A stretch of DNA of 64,000 bases from Robertmurraya sp047302285 (GCF_047302285.1 NZ_CP154845.1:868001-932000); one strand, 5' to 3'; positions 9,055 to 17,172 are shown, numbered from the stretch's first letter. The notes: a model not told the origin generated them from the letters alone. A program made the numbers and translations.

Positions 9055-9100
9055 AGAGAGCCCAGCTAAGGATTTTTACTTAGCTGGGTTCTCTTTATTT
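9055..9100 (+). terminator. Intrinsic terminator of the catabolic operon
   Basis: A 16-bp stem (left arm 9055-9070, right arm 9079-9094, one G:T type imperfection) encloses the loop GATTTTTA and is followed by TTATTT. It begins immediately after the stop codon of the tartrate dehydratase remnant and closes the operon. Confidence 0.9.
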
Positions 9101-9189
9101 CAATAGATTATGAAAAAAGATCAGTTCTGCACAAATTCTCAATATTTTAATGGTAATCTATTTTCAGCTTTCTAGGGATGGGGATTAAA

Positions 9190-9203
9190 TGTAAACGCAA
9201 ACA
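9190..9203 (+). promoter_or_regulatory. Candidate cre (CcpA) site
   Basis: TGTAAACGCAAACA agrees with the Bacillus catabolite-responsive element consensus TGWAANCGNTNWCA at all but one fixed position. It lies 25 bases upstream of the ATG of the next membrane-protein gene, so it could act as a roadblock or promoter-proximal operator. Prediction by pattern only. Confidence 0.35.
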
Positions 9204-9227
9204 TATTTATTAAAAGGGGATTACATA

Positions 9228-9641
9228 ATGAAAATTAGTGAAACGACAAAGGAAAAGGTACAAAAAAACTCGCAAATCATTTTTTGTGTGCTCGCATGGA
9301 CTCTGCTAATTAGCATTATTATTCAAGTTTCTTTCGCAGCATTGGCTGTTTTTGTCAATGATGACATGTGGGAGAAACATCTAGCTTTTGTAAGAGTGAT
9401 TGAGTATCTGCCTGCTGTTATGTACATTTTTGGGAGTGCAGGTTGGGTCCCGCAAAAGTATAGAGCATGGAGCATGATGTTGTTTATTCTATTTAACTTG
9501 CAATACTATACAACTAATGGCTGGATGGGAATCATTCACGCGGTATTAGCGCTGGCTATATTTTCAATTTCTTGTTATGTAGCTTGGGGTGCATATAAAT
9601 TCGTTTTAAGCACAAGAAAGAGGGAGAGAATCCAAGTTTAA
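9228..9641 (+). CDS. DUF6220-like four-helix membrane protein
   Basis: A 137-residue integral membrane protein with about four hydrophobic segments (near 18-42, 60-75, 84-100, 104-125) and a basic C-terminus. The pattern (an N-terminal helix with Q.SFAALAVF, a W..H..F..V.EYLPAVMYIFG segment, then two further helices) resembles the DUF6220 family of unknown function. SD AAAAGGGG precedes the ATG. It stands alone between terminators. Family call is from memory of the pattern and moderate; no function is proposed. Confidence 0.6.
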   Translation: MKISETTKEKVQKNSQIIFCVLAWTLLISIIIQVSFAALAVFVNDDMWEKHLAFVRVIEYLPAVMYIFGSAGWVPQKYRAWSMMLFILFNLQYYTTNGWMGIIHAVLALAIFSISCYVAWGAYKFVLSTRKRERIQV

Positions 9642-9650
9642 AATTTCAAT

Positions 9651-9672
9651 CCCCCTTTATGGGGGTTATTTT
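9651..9672. terminator. Weak hairpin between convergent genes
   Basis: CCCCC/GGGGG arms around TTTAT, followed on the plus strand by TTATTTTATT. It lies between the membrane-protein gene and the convergent cytochrome gene, overlapping the end of the latter. The stem is only 5 bp, so efficiency is uncertain. Confidence 0.4.
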
Positions 9673-9995
9673 ATTGTAGATAACCATTCAGCTATGGCAG
9701 CGGCTTCTTCCTCTTTTACTAATCGACCTGGCATCATCCCTTTTCCTTTGCGAATGATTTCATCAATCTCTTCTTCAGAAAGTTCAGTGCCTATATTTTC
9801 AAGATCTCCAGGCACACCGTCTGCAAGAATTTGACCATGACATCTTGAACAACTTTGAGAATAGACATTTTTTACTTCTTCTATGGAAAGAGGTACTTTT
9901 TCACCGCTATCGTTTGTATTTGAACTGGAATCATCATCACTGCATGCAGCTAACAAGACTAACGTTCCTACTAATAGAGTAAGTATTTTCTTCAT
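9666..9995 (-). CDS. Cytochrome c-551-like lipoprotein (CccB type)
   Basis: A 109-residue exported haem protein. It begins with a lipoprotein signal peptide (MKKILTLLVGTLVLLAAC, lipobox LAAC), followed by a Ser/Asn/Asp-rich linker. One haem c site CSRCH lies near residues 49-53 and an axial Met in KGMMPG near 86-90. Small membrane-anchored cytochromes c of this layout in Bacillus (CccB, c-551) carry electrons to terminal oxidases at the outer face of the membrane. SD AGGAGG precedes the ATG on the minus strand. Length and motif spacing are normal. Confidence 0.88.
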   Translation of the reverse strand: MKKILTLLVGTLVLLAACSDDDSSSNTNDSGEKVPLSIEEVKNVYSQSCSRCHGQILADGVPGDLENIGTELSEEEIDEIIRKGKGMMPGRLVKEEEAAAIAEWLSTIK

Positions 9996-10178
9996 CTAAG
10001 GTCCTCCTATTAAAAAACTCTCAATGTATTTTATAGGTAAATTGTGCATTTTTTAAGGAGCTTCATGATCTTTCTTCCTACTTTTACCACCATGCAAAAA
10101 GTTCTCATCAATTAAAATAATTTCGAAATAAGTTATAATTAAGAATAGTTGTGTTTTACATATATTTAGGGGAGTGGA

Positions 10179-10811
10179 TTGAATTTGGAAAACCAAGAGA
10201 CCATGATTAAACTTGCAGTCAATGGGGGAATATCATTCGGCGCCAAATTAAACGCAAAACAACTGATAGTCATTGCGGAATATATGGATGATGACTCTGA
10301 ACTTGAATTGACCACTTTCCAACAACTGTACATTGAAATACCTGAAAGTCGTTCGGAAGAAATTACAGAAAAATTTCACGAAGTCGAATTATCAGTTTAC
10401 CCAGTTGGGAATGTTGTTAAAAGCTTAAGAACGTGCAATTTTTGTAAAGGGGCAGAAGAGGAAGGGATGCCAGTTGCGATTGAACTAAACAAAAGAATTT
10501 CAGGGAAACCAGTTCCTTTTACTCTTAGACCAGCTTACACAGGCTGTTCAGTTGGGTGTGGTGAGCCTTTGGTGAATGATATTGGTATAATGAAAGTAAG
10601 AGATAAATACGACTTATATGTTGCGGGGAAAGCAAAGGGAAAAGATGCTCAAGTCGGAACCCTATTTATGGACCAGTTGGAGCCAGAGCAATTATATGAA
10701 GTCGTTGATAAAATAATTGATATATATGCGGAAAATGGGAAGAAAAGAGAACCTTTTTTCAAATTTGTTAATCGCTTCGGTCTAGAGACTCTTAAATCTG
10801 TTTTTGTATAA
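10179..10811 (+). CDS. Nitrite/sulfite reductase half-domain-like protein
   Basis: A 210-residue protein resembling one half of a siroheme nitrite/sulfite reductase: an N-terminal ferredoxin-like half domain with FQQLYIEIP, then a [4Fe-4S] siroheme-type region. Cysteines appear as CNFCKG (CxxC, about residue 87) and CSVGCGEP (Cx3C, about 126); the first pair differs from the usual C-x5-C. A full reductase is about 550 residues with two such halves. Stand-alone relatives in Bacillaceae are annotated nitrite reductase or CobG-like, with unproven roles. TTG start follows GGGGAGTGG. Confidence 0.7.
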   Translation: MNLENQETMIKLAVNGGISFGAKLNAKQLIVIAEYMDDDSELELTTFQQLYIEIPESRSEEITEKFHEVELSVYPVGNVVKSLRTCNFCKGAEEEGMPVAIELNKRISGKPVPFTLRPAYTGCSVGCGEPLVNDIGIMKVRDKYDLYVAGKAKGKDAQVGTLFMDQLEPEQLYEVVDKIIDIYAENGKKREPFFKFVNRFGLETLKSVFV

Positions 10812-10868
10812 AATAAAATTGGATACAATATAGCACGAAACTAGATTACAACATGGGGAATGGAATGA

Positions 10869-12095
10869 ATGAAGACAATACGAAAAAAGAAATCTAACAA
10901 AAAAATAAAGCTTGTTAGTAAGCTCACCTTAATACTCTCATGCATGGCTCTAATTATGAGCTCACTGTTGAATGCTAAAACATTTGCTGCTGAATTAGTG
11001 GAGGAGCCTACGATTGTGAGTGAAGCTGCTATTATAATAGAAGAAAGTAGCGGGAGAGTCTTATTTGGAAAAAATTCAGATGCGATCATGTATCCTGCTA
11101 GTTTAACGAAAGTAGCAACCGCGATCTATGCAATAGAACATGGAAACTTGGACGCCATTGTGACGACAAGTGAGAAAGCTAGAAAAGTGGATGGAACTAG
11201 AGTTTATTTAGAGGTAGGAGAGAAAGTCCCACTAATAAAGCTCATTCAAGGGTTGCTCATTAATTCAGGAAACGATGCAGGGGTAGCGATTGCAGAATAT
11301 ATGCATGGCACTGAGGAAGAATTTGCCCGTAGATTAACTGCTTATTTAAAAGAGATTGGGTTGACGGATACAAATTTTATGAATCCTCATGGTTTATTTG
11401 ATCCGGAACATACGACGACAGCGAGAGACCTAGCCCTACTTACTCAATATGCGATGCAAAATGAAGTATTTCGTGAGATCTTTGGAACGACAGAGTTAAA
11501 GTGGGATGGCGAAGGCTGGGATACCACGATTTATACGCATCATCGGTTGATGCTAGATCCCCCATATGAAGGGATTACAGGTGGGAAAAATGGTTATGTG
11601 CATCAATCAGGTCAAACCTTAATTACAACTGCGAAAAGAGGGGACATGTCTGTCATAGCCGTTGTTTTAAAGGGAGCAACACAAAGAGAAATCTACAATG
11701 ACACTGTGACTTTACTTGACTATGCCTTTGCTAATTTTCATTTCGCGTCTATTCCCAAAGGGAAAGAATTTACAATGGGTGACCGAATGTTTATCACGAA
11801 AGAAGAGCATCTATTTCCAATCTCCAATGATGAAGAGATAAAAGAAGAAGTGACTAGTGATGGTCTTTTGAAAATTGAGAATCAGAATGAGGAAGAAATA
11901 GCTTTATATCCAATTACTGAATTGGAAATGCCTGAAATACAAACGACAACAGTAGATGAATCCAATCTAGTCGAAAAAAAGGAAGACTCCAAGAAATTAA
12001 ACGCCTTTATGATCATTTCAATCATGATGATTTTGGCTGTGTTTGCATTACTGAAAAATCGAAACCGTAGACGTCGTCGAATGAGGAAGTTTTGA
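10869..12095 (+). CDS. D-alanyl-D-alanine carboxypeptidase (DacF-like)
   Basis: A 408-residue penicillin-binding protein of the S11 family that trims the terminal D-Ala of peptidoglycan stem peptides outside the membrane. It has a basic N-terminus and signal segment (about 14-40), then the three active-site motifs: SLTK near residue 78, SGN near 133, and KNG (in place of KTG) near 240. After a low-complexity Glu-rich stretch, a C-terminal membrane helix (about 378-395) ends in a strongly basic RNRRRRRMRKF tail, so the enzyme is anchored at both ends unless processed. KNG also occurs in active relatives. Terminator follows directly. Confidence 0.88.
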   Translation: MKTIRKKKSNKKIKLVSKLTLILSCMALIMSSLLNAKTFAAELVEEPTIVSEAAIIIEESSGRVLFGKNSDAIMYPASLTKVATAIYAIEHGNLDAIVTTSEKARKVDGTRVYLEVGEKVPLIKLIQGLLINSGNDAGVAIAEYMHGTEEEFARRLTAYLKEIGLTDTNFMNPHGLFDPEHTTTARDLALLTQYAMQNEVFREIFGTTELKWDGEGWDTTIYTHHRLMLDPPYEGITGGKNGYVHQSGQTLITTAKRGDMSVIAVVLKGATQREIYNDTVTLLDYAFANFHFASIPKGKEFTMGDRMFITKEEHLFPISNDEEIKEEVTSDGLLKIENQNEEEIALYPITELEMPEIQTTTVDESNLVEKKEDSKKLNAFMIISIMMILAVFALLKNRNRRRRRMRKF

Positions 12096-12104
12096 TCCTA
12101 AATA

Positions 12105-12136
12105 TAAAAAAGGATTGGTTGGGGGTCCAATCCTTT
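12105..12136. terminator. Bidirectional intrinsic terminator
   Basis: A perfect 10-bp stem AAAGGATTGG (12109-12118) / CCAATCCTTT (12127-12136) around TTGGGGGT sits between two convergent genes. The minus-strand side has a run of six T; the plus side has only the stem-terminal TTT, so it mainly ends the minus-strand transcript and probably also the DacF-like gene. Confidence 0.8.
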
Positions 12137-12144
12137 CACTATAG

Positions 12145-12402
12145 TTAGAAGTTGTTCATCATATTATGAGAATGGTTTCCATCAGAATGTTGCATTTGTT
12201 CCATCATTCCACCATCCCCGTGGCATGCATCAAACATTTCTTTCTGCTCTTCTTTAGTCAGATCAGGATGCATTTTTTCTATTTGTGGTTGCATTTGTTC
12301 AAAATTGAACACTCCATCTTCATCTGTTTGTGCCAACGCAATGGTACCAGCACCTAGAATGAATCCTCCTGCTAGTAATCCAACCATTAATTTCTTTTTC
12401 AT
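12145..12402 (-). CDS. Small secreted Met/His-rich protein
   Basis: An 85-residue protein with a clear signal peptide (MKKKLMVGLLAGGFILGAGTIALA, cleavage after ALA). The mature part contains FNFEQMQPQIEKMHPDLTKEEQKEMFDACHGD and a His/Met-rich tail (MMEQMQHSDGNHSHNMMNNF). The QMQPQIEKMHPDLT element recurs in small exported Bacillus proteins of unknown role. Met and His richness would suit copper or other metal binding outside the cell, which is inference only. SD GGAGG is well placed before the ATG. Confidence 0.75.
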   Translation of the reverse strand: MKKKLMVGLLAGGFILGAGTIALAQTDEDGVFNFEQMQPQIEKMHPDLTKEEQKEMFDACHGDGGMMEQMQHSDGNHSHNMMNNF

Positions 12403-12537
12403 GCGACCTCCATCTCCTTCCTTGGTTATATCATATCGATTAATTGTGGAGAAATTAAGGAGAAAGTATGAGAAAGTTGTGAAGGCTGAAGTTTTTTTAG
12501 AATGAGCCTTGTGTGTTGTGAGAAGTGTACTAGCGAA

Positions 12538-13095
12538 TTAGACCCTATTTTTAGAAGAGTTCTTCCAAACTTGATAGAACAAAAATAGCAATAATATGAC
12601 GACCGCTATCAAAACTTGCCACTGGGTTCCAAGATTAAGAAAATATATGACAGAGTAGGCTTCGAGTATAATGGCAGGAATTTTTCCTAGTGTGCTTGCG
12701 ATAGAGAAGGGCAGTAACCCTATTTTGCTTATGGCGGCAGTAAGAGTCACAATGCCTGATGGTACAAATGGAAGTACTCTTAATAGAACAACAATGAGAA
12801 TAGCTTCAACTCCATCTGACTCCTTCAACTTGGCTAAAAATCGATTCTCAAATTTGTTGAATTTGGGGTAGGTTGATAGCTTTCGCAGCCCCCTTCTATA
12901 AAGAGTAAAGCTAATAATTGCACCAACTGCCTCTCCGATAATTAATATAACGACTCCCAAATTGAATCCCAATACACCTACAGTCCCGAGCGTGATGATA
13001 GTACTTGGTAGTATTCCAATAATCGCGATAAGGATATTAAGAAGGATGCTTATGATACTGAATATAGTGGGATAAGGTGCAAAGAGCTCCAACAT
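12538..13095 (-). CDS. TVP38/TMEM64 (VTT domain) membrane protein
   Basis: A 185-residue polytopic protein of the VTT (SNARE-associated/DedA-related) family. Features: N-terminal hydrophobic segments with two re-entrant-like stretches, the conserved VLLRVLPFVPSGIVTLTAAISKIG near residues 105-128 (family pattern R..P.(F/V)P...(N/T)...), and GKIPAIILEAYS followed by a final helix. Relatives such as YdjX/YtxB are inner-membrane proteins linked to lipid scrambling in some systems. SD AGGAGAA lies before the ATG. Monocistronic by position. Confidence 0.8.
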   Translation of the reverse strand: MLELFAPYPTIFSIISILLNILIAIIGILPSTIITLGTVGVLGFNLGVVILIIGEAVGAIISFTLYRRGLRKLSTYPKFNKFENRFLAKLKESDGVEAILIVVLLRVLPFVPSGIVTLTAAISKIGLLPFSIASTLGKIPAIILEAYSVIYFLNLGTQWQVLIAVVILLLFLFYQVWKNSSKNRV

Positions 13096-13316
13096 TATGT
13101 ATTCTCCTAAAACATTTATTTCTTGGCTATCGCCGGTGTGTTGCTGTGTTATACCTATTCTAATTGTAAAAATACCTATTATTAAATGACTGAATTTTAA
13201 AACTTTTCACCTCAGATTCGGAATATGGTCAGCTAGGAGCGTTTGAGTGGACAATTATTTTCAATGTTTATGCCAAATGATCAATCTTGGGTAGAGGCTG
13301 TATATGTTCATTAAAA

Positions 13317-13786
13317 TTATTTTTTAAATTCAGCTAAAGGAAACTCTTTTACAACATTATGTCCGTCCAATAATAGTAAGGTTCCATCAAAAGCGTTCTG
13401 TGCTACTTTTTCTAAATCAGATGTTTCTTTAATTTGATATTCGATATGAAAGCTTGCTTCATTTTCTATTTCAAGAAATCCTGTTCCACCTCCACCTCGG
13501 AACAACATTTTTTGAATTTCGACTTTTCATCCATCATCATGAATGATTGTAATTCTTTGTTTGGACGAATGACGACTTCGAATCCCAAAAGATCATGCCC
13601 TGGATAATCGTACTCACTTTCTATCGCTTGTTTGCCAACATTCTTTAAATTTAAGTCATACCTTAGCACTTTTTCAGCTTTAATAATGGTCGTTTCAACA
13701 TCGGTTAAGACAATATCTTTCGTATCATAACCAAATAAAAATATTAGAGAAAATGTGATGAGGCAAAAATATAGTAGTCTTTTCAT
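13317..13786 (-). pseudogene. Frameshifted former lipoprotein gene
   Basis: Two overlapping minus-strand frames make one protein if a single A is added to a run of six A near 13507-13512. The first part (13786 to about 13510) begins MKRLLYFCLITFSLIFLFGYDTKD and reaches DEKSKFKK. The second continues MLFRGGGGTGFLEIENEASFHIEYQ and ends FPLAEFKK at 13317. Read together it gives about 155 residues. The position where a lipobox Cys is expected (LFG-C) is Tyr (TAT, one base from TGT), so membrane anchoring may also be lost. Family not recognised. A sequencing error in the homopolymer would explain the shift but not the Tyr. Confidence 0.65.
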
Positions 13787-14004
13787 ATGTGTCCTCCGTC
13801 GGTATTTTAATAAAACCTATACAGCCTTCCAATAAATAGAATTCCACATATCTACATGAAATATGATAGAGGTGCCTTCCGGACGCATATATTACCTTTC
13901 GAATTAAAAGAGAAAAACATTGTAGGTACTGATTTCAAGGATAGAAACATTCCCGAAATAGAATAGACAAAGCTACAATTGCGATAGAATTTTCTATAAT
14001 GGAA

Positions 14005-14040
14005 AAGCGATAATCAAATGGGATTATCGCTTATTTTGTT
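14005..14040 (+). terminator. Orphan intrinsic terminator in a gene-free stretch
   Basis: A perfect 11-bp stem AAGCGATAATC (14005-14015) / GATTATCGCTT (14022-14032) with loop AAATGG is followed by ATTTTGTTT. It lies in the gap 13787-14145, which has no gene I can support and no coding-like frame just upstream. It may end an untranslated transcript or the trace of a lost gene. Confidence 0.7.
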
Positions 14041-14145
14041 TAGATAATGAATGTTCAAATAATTCTAAGTTCCGATTGGATGATTATGGTAATATAAAGA
14101 TGATGTTGTGAATAAATATCACTCTATAAAAGGAGGGAAGAAAAA

Positions 14146-14481
14146 ATGGAATTTAAGATTGGAAATGGAGCTCTCGTGTTACCCCCGTTACATATTACGA
14201 TTATCGGACTTATTATTCTTTTCTTTTTAATAAGATGGGGGAAGCAATTAGAAACTGGGCGTTATAAAATTTTCTTTTATTTTTTGATTAGTGCTTATGC
14301 CGCTCCAATTTATTCTCAGAGTACAAAAAATGGGGAATTTCAACTGTGGATCCCATTGGGATTTTTGGTTGTTTTCTTGTATTTATACCGCAGTAAAAGC
14401 TATCACCCATCTAAAATGAAAGCAAGTTTATTAGGACTTTCCATCGCGATCTATCAGATCATTGTCCATTATATTAGTTAG
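14146..14481 (+). CDS. Small membrane protein of unknown function
   Basis: A 111-residue protein with four hydrophobic stretches (about 14-32, 44-58, 68-82, 90-108). An amphipathic opening MEFKIGNGALVLPPLHI precedes the first helix and basic residues lie between helices. The SD AAAGGAGGG is excellent, which supports a real gene. I do not recognise the family. It is followed by a second small membrane-protein frame and a secreted or anchored peptidase on the same strand, perhaps one transcript. Confidence 0.65.
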   Translation: MEFKIGNGALVLPPLHITIIGLIILFFLIRWGKQLETGRYKIFFYFLISAYAAPIYSQSTKNGEFQLWIPLGFLVVFLYLYRSKSYHPSKMKASLLGLSIAIYQIIVHYIS

Positions 14482-14530
14482 TTTATTAGATAGTTCCTAA
14501 ATTCTTTTGCTAAAAGAAAGGGAAAGAAAT

Positions 14531-14687
14531 ATGAGATATTTCATAATTGGGATCGGTTTGGCCATTGTGGGGATCTTAATCACTTTGATTTTTGGTGTAA
14601 ATTGAAAAGGTATATTTTGTTACCAGTGTTATCGGCGTCTTTTTTATGGGAATATCAATCATTCTTCAAAAGAGGGAGATACTAGCA
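14531..14687 (+). pseudogene. Frameshifted two-helix small membrane protein (DUF5316-like)
   Basis: ATG at 14531 (SD AAGGGAAAG) opens a 24-residue frame MRYFIIGIGLAIVGILITLI ending at TGA 14603. In another frame, starting at 14601, the DNA continues IEKVYFVTSVIGVFFMGISI, a second membrane helix. Joined, the two parts resemble the two-helix DUF5316 pattern (FGxN followed by KYV...TG.IG..F.GIS). The second half then runs in frame into the peptidase gene. Either a frameshift and lost stop merged two genes, or the 24-residue peptide is a genuine micro-protein. Moderate confidence only. Confidence 0.4.
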
Positions 14688-15977
14688 TTGAAAAAAGTGT
14701 TTAAAATCCTATTCGTTGTGTTCATTTTTCTTGCTCTGTTCAGTGTATACGCTGTACATGAGGTGAAAACAGTATTTAATGAGTTAGTGAACGACTTAGT
14801 TAATGAAAGGACATTGAATCCGATCAATATGGAACTACTTACCGAGAATATTGAGGGAATGGAGATTAAGTTTGAAAAAGAAGATAGGGGATCAGTGGAA
14901 ACGATCAAAACGATTTATCCAAAAGCAAAAGAAGAGTTAGATAAGTTATATGGTGGTAATTCTGATGAATTGACCGTTCTCATGTATGCAAATGAAGAGG
15001 ATTTTCATACTGCTTCAAGTTCTGAAAAATTAAGTGGATATTACCTCCCTTTAAATGATTCTATGCATCTTATGAGTGAAACCTTGATACCGGGCTATAA
15101 ATTTGAGGATTTATTCAATCATGAGTATGCCCATTACAGAACGGATCGATTTTTAGAAGAGCATGGAATCTCTGTTGAAAGTCTACCTACTTGGTTTAAT
15201 GAAGGGATATCAGGACTAATACAATATAGGAATACCGAAGTTGATATTGATTTGGTAGAAAAAGTGGAATTTGAAGATCTAATCACGAATACTTCTTTTC
15301 ATAAAGAGAGAGATGGAAATGCTGATCCGTATCTCCAAAGTTATTTTGCTGTAAAAGAACTTGTTGATCAATTCGGAATGGCGGTTATTCCTGAAATTTT
15401 AGTAGCTTTAAAGGATATGGATTTAGAGGAAGCTCTTAATAAAATCGTAGGGATGAGTAGTGCAAATTTATTGAGTAGCTATTTAGAAAAAAGAGACGTC
15501 ATTACCGAGTTATTGAATCAAGCTGAGGAGTACCAAGTTAACGGAGATTATAAGATGGTTCAGCATATTTATGAAGAGGTACTTCGGCTAGAGCCAAATA
15601 ATCTTTCTGTCAGTAGAACTATGCCGCATATATTGGTAAAGCAATCTAAACTGTCAGAAACAATGACGATGTTAAAAAGTAAGGAAGAACTAGAAGTGTA
15701 TGATCTTCAAATGTTGGCTGAAATTTCACTACTAAGCGACCTGAAAGAGTCTCTAAAATATACGGAAATGTCCGAAGAAAGGATAAGAAAGAACATTTCA
15801 GATAGTACATTTACATCCCCTTTTGGAGATGCGATTCGGCAAAATCTTTCTGATCCGGTCAAGGGTTATCTCGAAATAATAAATAAAGACTTAATCATGT
15901 ACGAAGAAATAGTAGTCCAATTAAAGGTAAATCTAAAGGAAATGTATCCAGACGATCGACGTGTTCAAAATTTGTAA
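14688..15977 (+). CDS. Membrane-anchored gluzincin-like metallopeptidase
   Basis: About 429 residues. An N-terminal signal-anchor (KVFKILFVVFIFLALFSVYAV) precedes an extracytoplasmic domain holding the zinc motif HEYAH near residue 145 and the downstream ligand Glu in PTWFNEGISGLIQYR near 170, the HExxH...E arrangement of peptidase-MA-like gluzincins. The C-terminal half is helical and TPR-like (EEYQVNGDYKMVQHIYEEVLRLEPNN). The frame opens earlier at an ATG (14646), but the TTG at 14688 has GAGGGAG upstream and begins right at the signal segment. No substrate can be named. Confidence 0.75.
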   Translation: MKKVFKILFVVFIFLALFSVYAVHEVKTVFNELVNDLVNERTLNPINMELLTENIEGMEIKFEKEDRGSVETIKTIYPKAKEELDKLYGGNSDELTVLMYANEEDFHTASSSEKLSGYYLPLNDSMHLMSETLIPGYKFEDLFNHEYAHYRTDRFLEEHGISVESLPTWFNEGISGLIQYRNTEVDIDLVEKVEFEDLITNTSFHKERDGNADPYLQSYFAVKELVDQFGMAVIPEILVALKDMDLEEALNKIVGMSSANLLSSYLEKRDVITELLNQAEEYQVNGDYKMVQHIYEEVLRLEPNNLSVSRTMPHILVKQSKLSETMTMLKSKEELEVYDLQMLAEISLLSDLKESLKYTEMSEERIRKNISDSTFTSPFGDAIRQNLSDPVKGYLEIINKDLIMYEEIVVQLKVNLKEMYPDDRRVQNL

Positions 15978-15998
15978 AGCCGAGTTGGAGGTGATTTT

Positions 15999-16289
15999 AT
16001 GGAAGTTTGGGATATATATGACAAAGATAGGGACAAAACTGGGAAATGTCACGTACGGGGGAATCCACTAGCAATGGATGAATATCAAATTGTTGGCCAT
16101 GGATTTATAGAGAGGTGTTTAAATAACGCTGAGAAGTCCGAGGAGAGTAACGATGTTCAGAAATACGAATTATCCCTTAAGCAACAAGGCTTCAAGACTG
16201 AAGAAGCTTTCTGCAAAGTTTTAGGATTAGAAGGAAAAGATCCTTATGAGAGTCTTTTAACCTTTGGTAGATATAAGGGAGATATCTAA
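15999..16289 (+). CDS. Short protein with Nudix-like N-terminus, no Nudix box
   Basis: 96 residues, ATG preceded by GGAGGTGA. The first 38 residues (MEVWDIYDKDRDKTGKCHVRG, then NPLAMDEYQIVGHGFI) look like the N-terminal strand region of Bacillus Nudix hydrolases of the E.WDLYD..R..TG....RG type. The next residues do not contain GX5EX7REUXEEXGU; instead there is a charged helical segment. It is therefore a truncated or recombined Nudix relative, or an unrelated protein using the same opening. No function assigned. Confidence 0.5.
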   Translation: MEVWDIYDKDRDKTGKCHVRGNPLAMDEYQIVGHGFIERCLNNAEKSEESNDVQKYELSLKQQGFKTEEAFCKVLGLEGKDPYESLLTFGRYKGDI

Positions 16290-16340
16290 CTTTAAAGATA
16301 GGATCCAGTGTGGTATTTTTACACATAAGTCTATCAATGT

Positions 16341-16360
16341 GAAAAGAAGCATTTAGCTTC
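16341..16360 (-). terminator. Small intrinsic terminator of the TauE-like gene
   Basis: On the minus strand GAAGC-TAAAT-GCTTC is followed by TTTTC. It lies 6 bases after the stop of the TauE/SafE gene. The stem is short (5 bp). Confidence 0.5.
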
Positions 16361-16365
16361 GTATA

Positions 16366-17172
16366 TTATGTAAAATACATACGAAAACCAATAACGATTA
16401 AAAGAACTGAGAGCATTTGAATAATCATCTTATTTGGAATTCGTTGGGACAAACGAACACCAATTTGTGCTCCTATGATTACACCAATACCACCCCATAG
16501 GACTGTCAGCCAATCGATGTTGCTATAAAACATCTGTGAAATGACTCCAATTGTCGAATAAAGAGTAAGTGAAAAAATAGATGTGGCTGTTGCATAATGT
16601 GTTGTGACTTTAAACAAATAGATTAGAATTGGAACGAGAAGCCAGCCACCACCGATCCCTAGATAGCTAGATAGTACACCCATGAGGAAACCGAGTGGAA
16701 GTAATCCTTTTATTGGCAGATATGGATTTTCAATGGACTTTTTTTCCGCCGTATTCTGCTCCATGCTAACATTAGTAGTGCTTTTCTTTTGAAAGGTTTT
16801 AAACGGCGAATTTTTAGCAAATAAAAAAATACCGAGTGCAACAAGTAAAGTCGCGAAGATAACATAGAAATAACTAGATGAATATAATTGGAGCAACCAA
16901 ATTCCTAGCACAGAGCCTGGAAATGCACCAATCCCTATGATGATTCCTGTTCGATAATTAATTTTTTGTTGTTTGGCATATCCGACTACTCCGGATAAGG
17001 CGTTAATAAATACAATGACAATCCCTGAGGCAGACGCAACGATAGGGTCCATATGAAATAATAGAAGCAGTGCTGGTACGAATATAAATCCTCCACCTGC
17101 ACCAACAATGGTTCCATAACCGCCAGCAATCATTCCTACAGAAAGAAGTAGCAATCCAGTTGTTATTTCCAT
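16366..17172 (-). CDS. Sulfite exporter TauE/SafE family protein
   Basis: About 268 residues with eight hydrophobic segments in two halves. The family hallmark GGYGTIVGAGGGFIFVPALLLLF occurs in the first half and GVLSSYLGIGGGWLLVPILIYLF in the second. Such proteins are proposed to export sulfite, sulfoacetate or related anions. The frame extends upstream by 21 codons, but the ATG at 17172 has GAGGGGAG in front and starts at the first helix. It is divergent from a LysR-type regulator gene 346 bases away, which probably controls it. Confidence 0.82.
   Translation of the reverse strand: MEITTGLLLLSVGMIAGGYGTIVGAGGGFIFVPALLLLFHMDPIVASASGIVIVFINALSGVVGYAKQQKINYRTGIIIGIGAFPGSVLGIWLLQLYSSSYFYVIFATLLVALGIFLFAKNSPFKTFQKKSTTNVSMEQNTAEKKSIENPYLPIKGLLPLGFLMGVLSSYLGIGGGWLLVPILIYLFKVTTHYATATSIFSLTLYSTIGVISQMFYSNIDWLTVLWGGIGVIIGAQIGVRLSQRIPNKMIIQMLSVLLIVIGFRMYFT

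Noticed and set aside
10869..12095. Inactive carboxypeptidase because KTG reads KNG
   Set aside because: KNG is found in active members of this DacF-like group as far as I know, and SxxK and SGN are intact.
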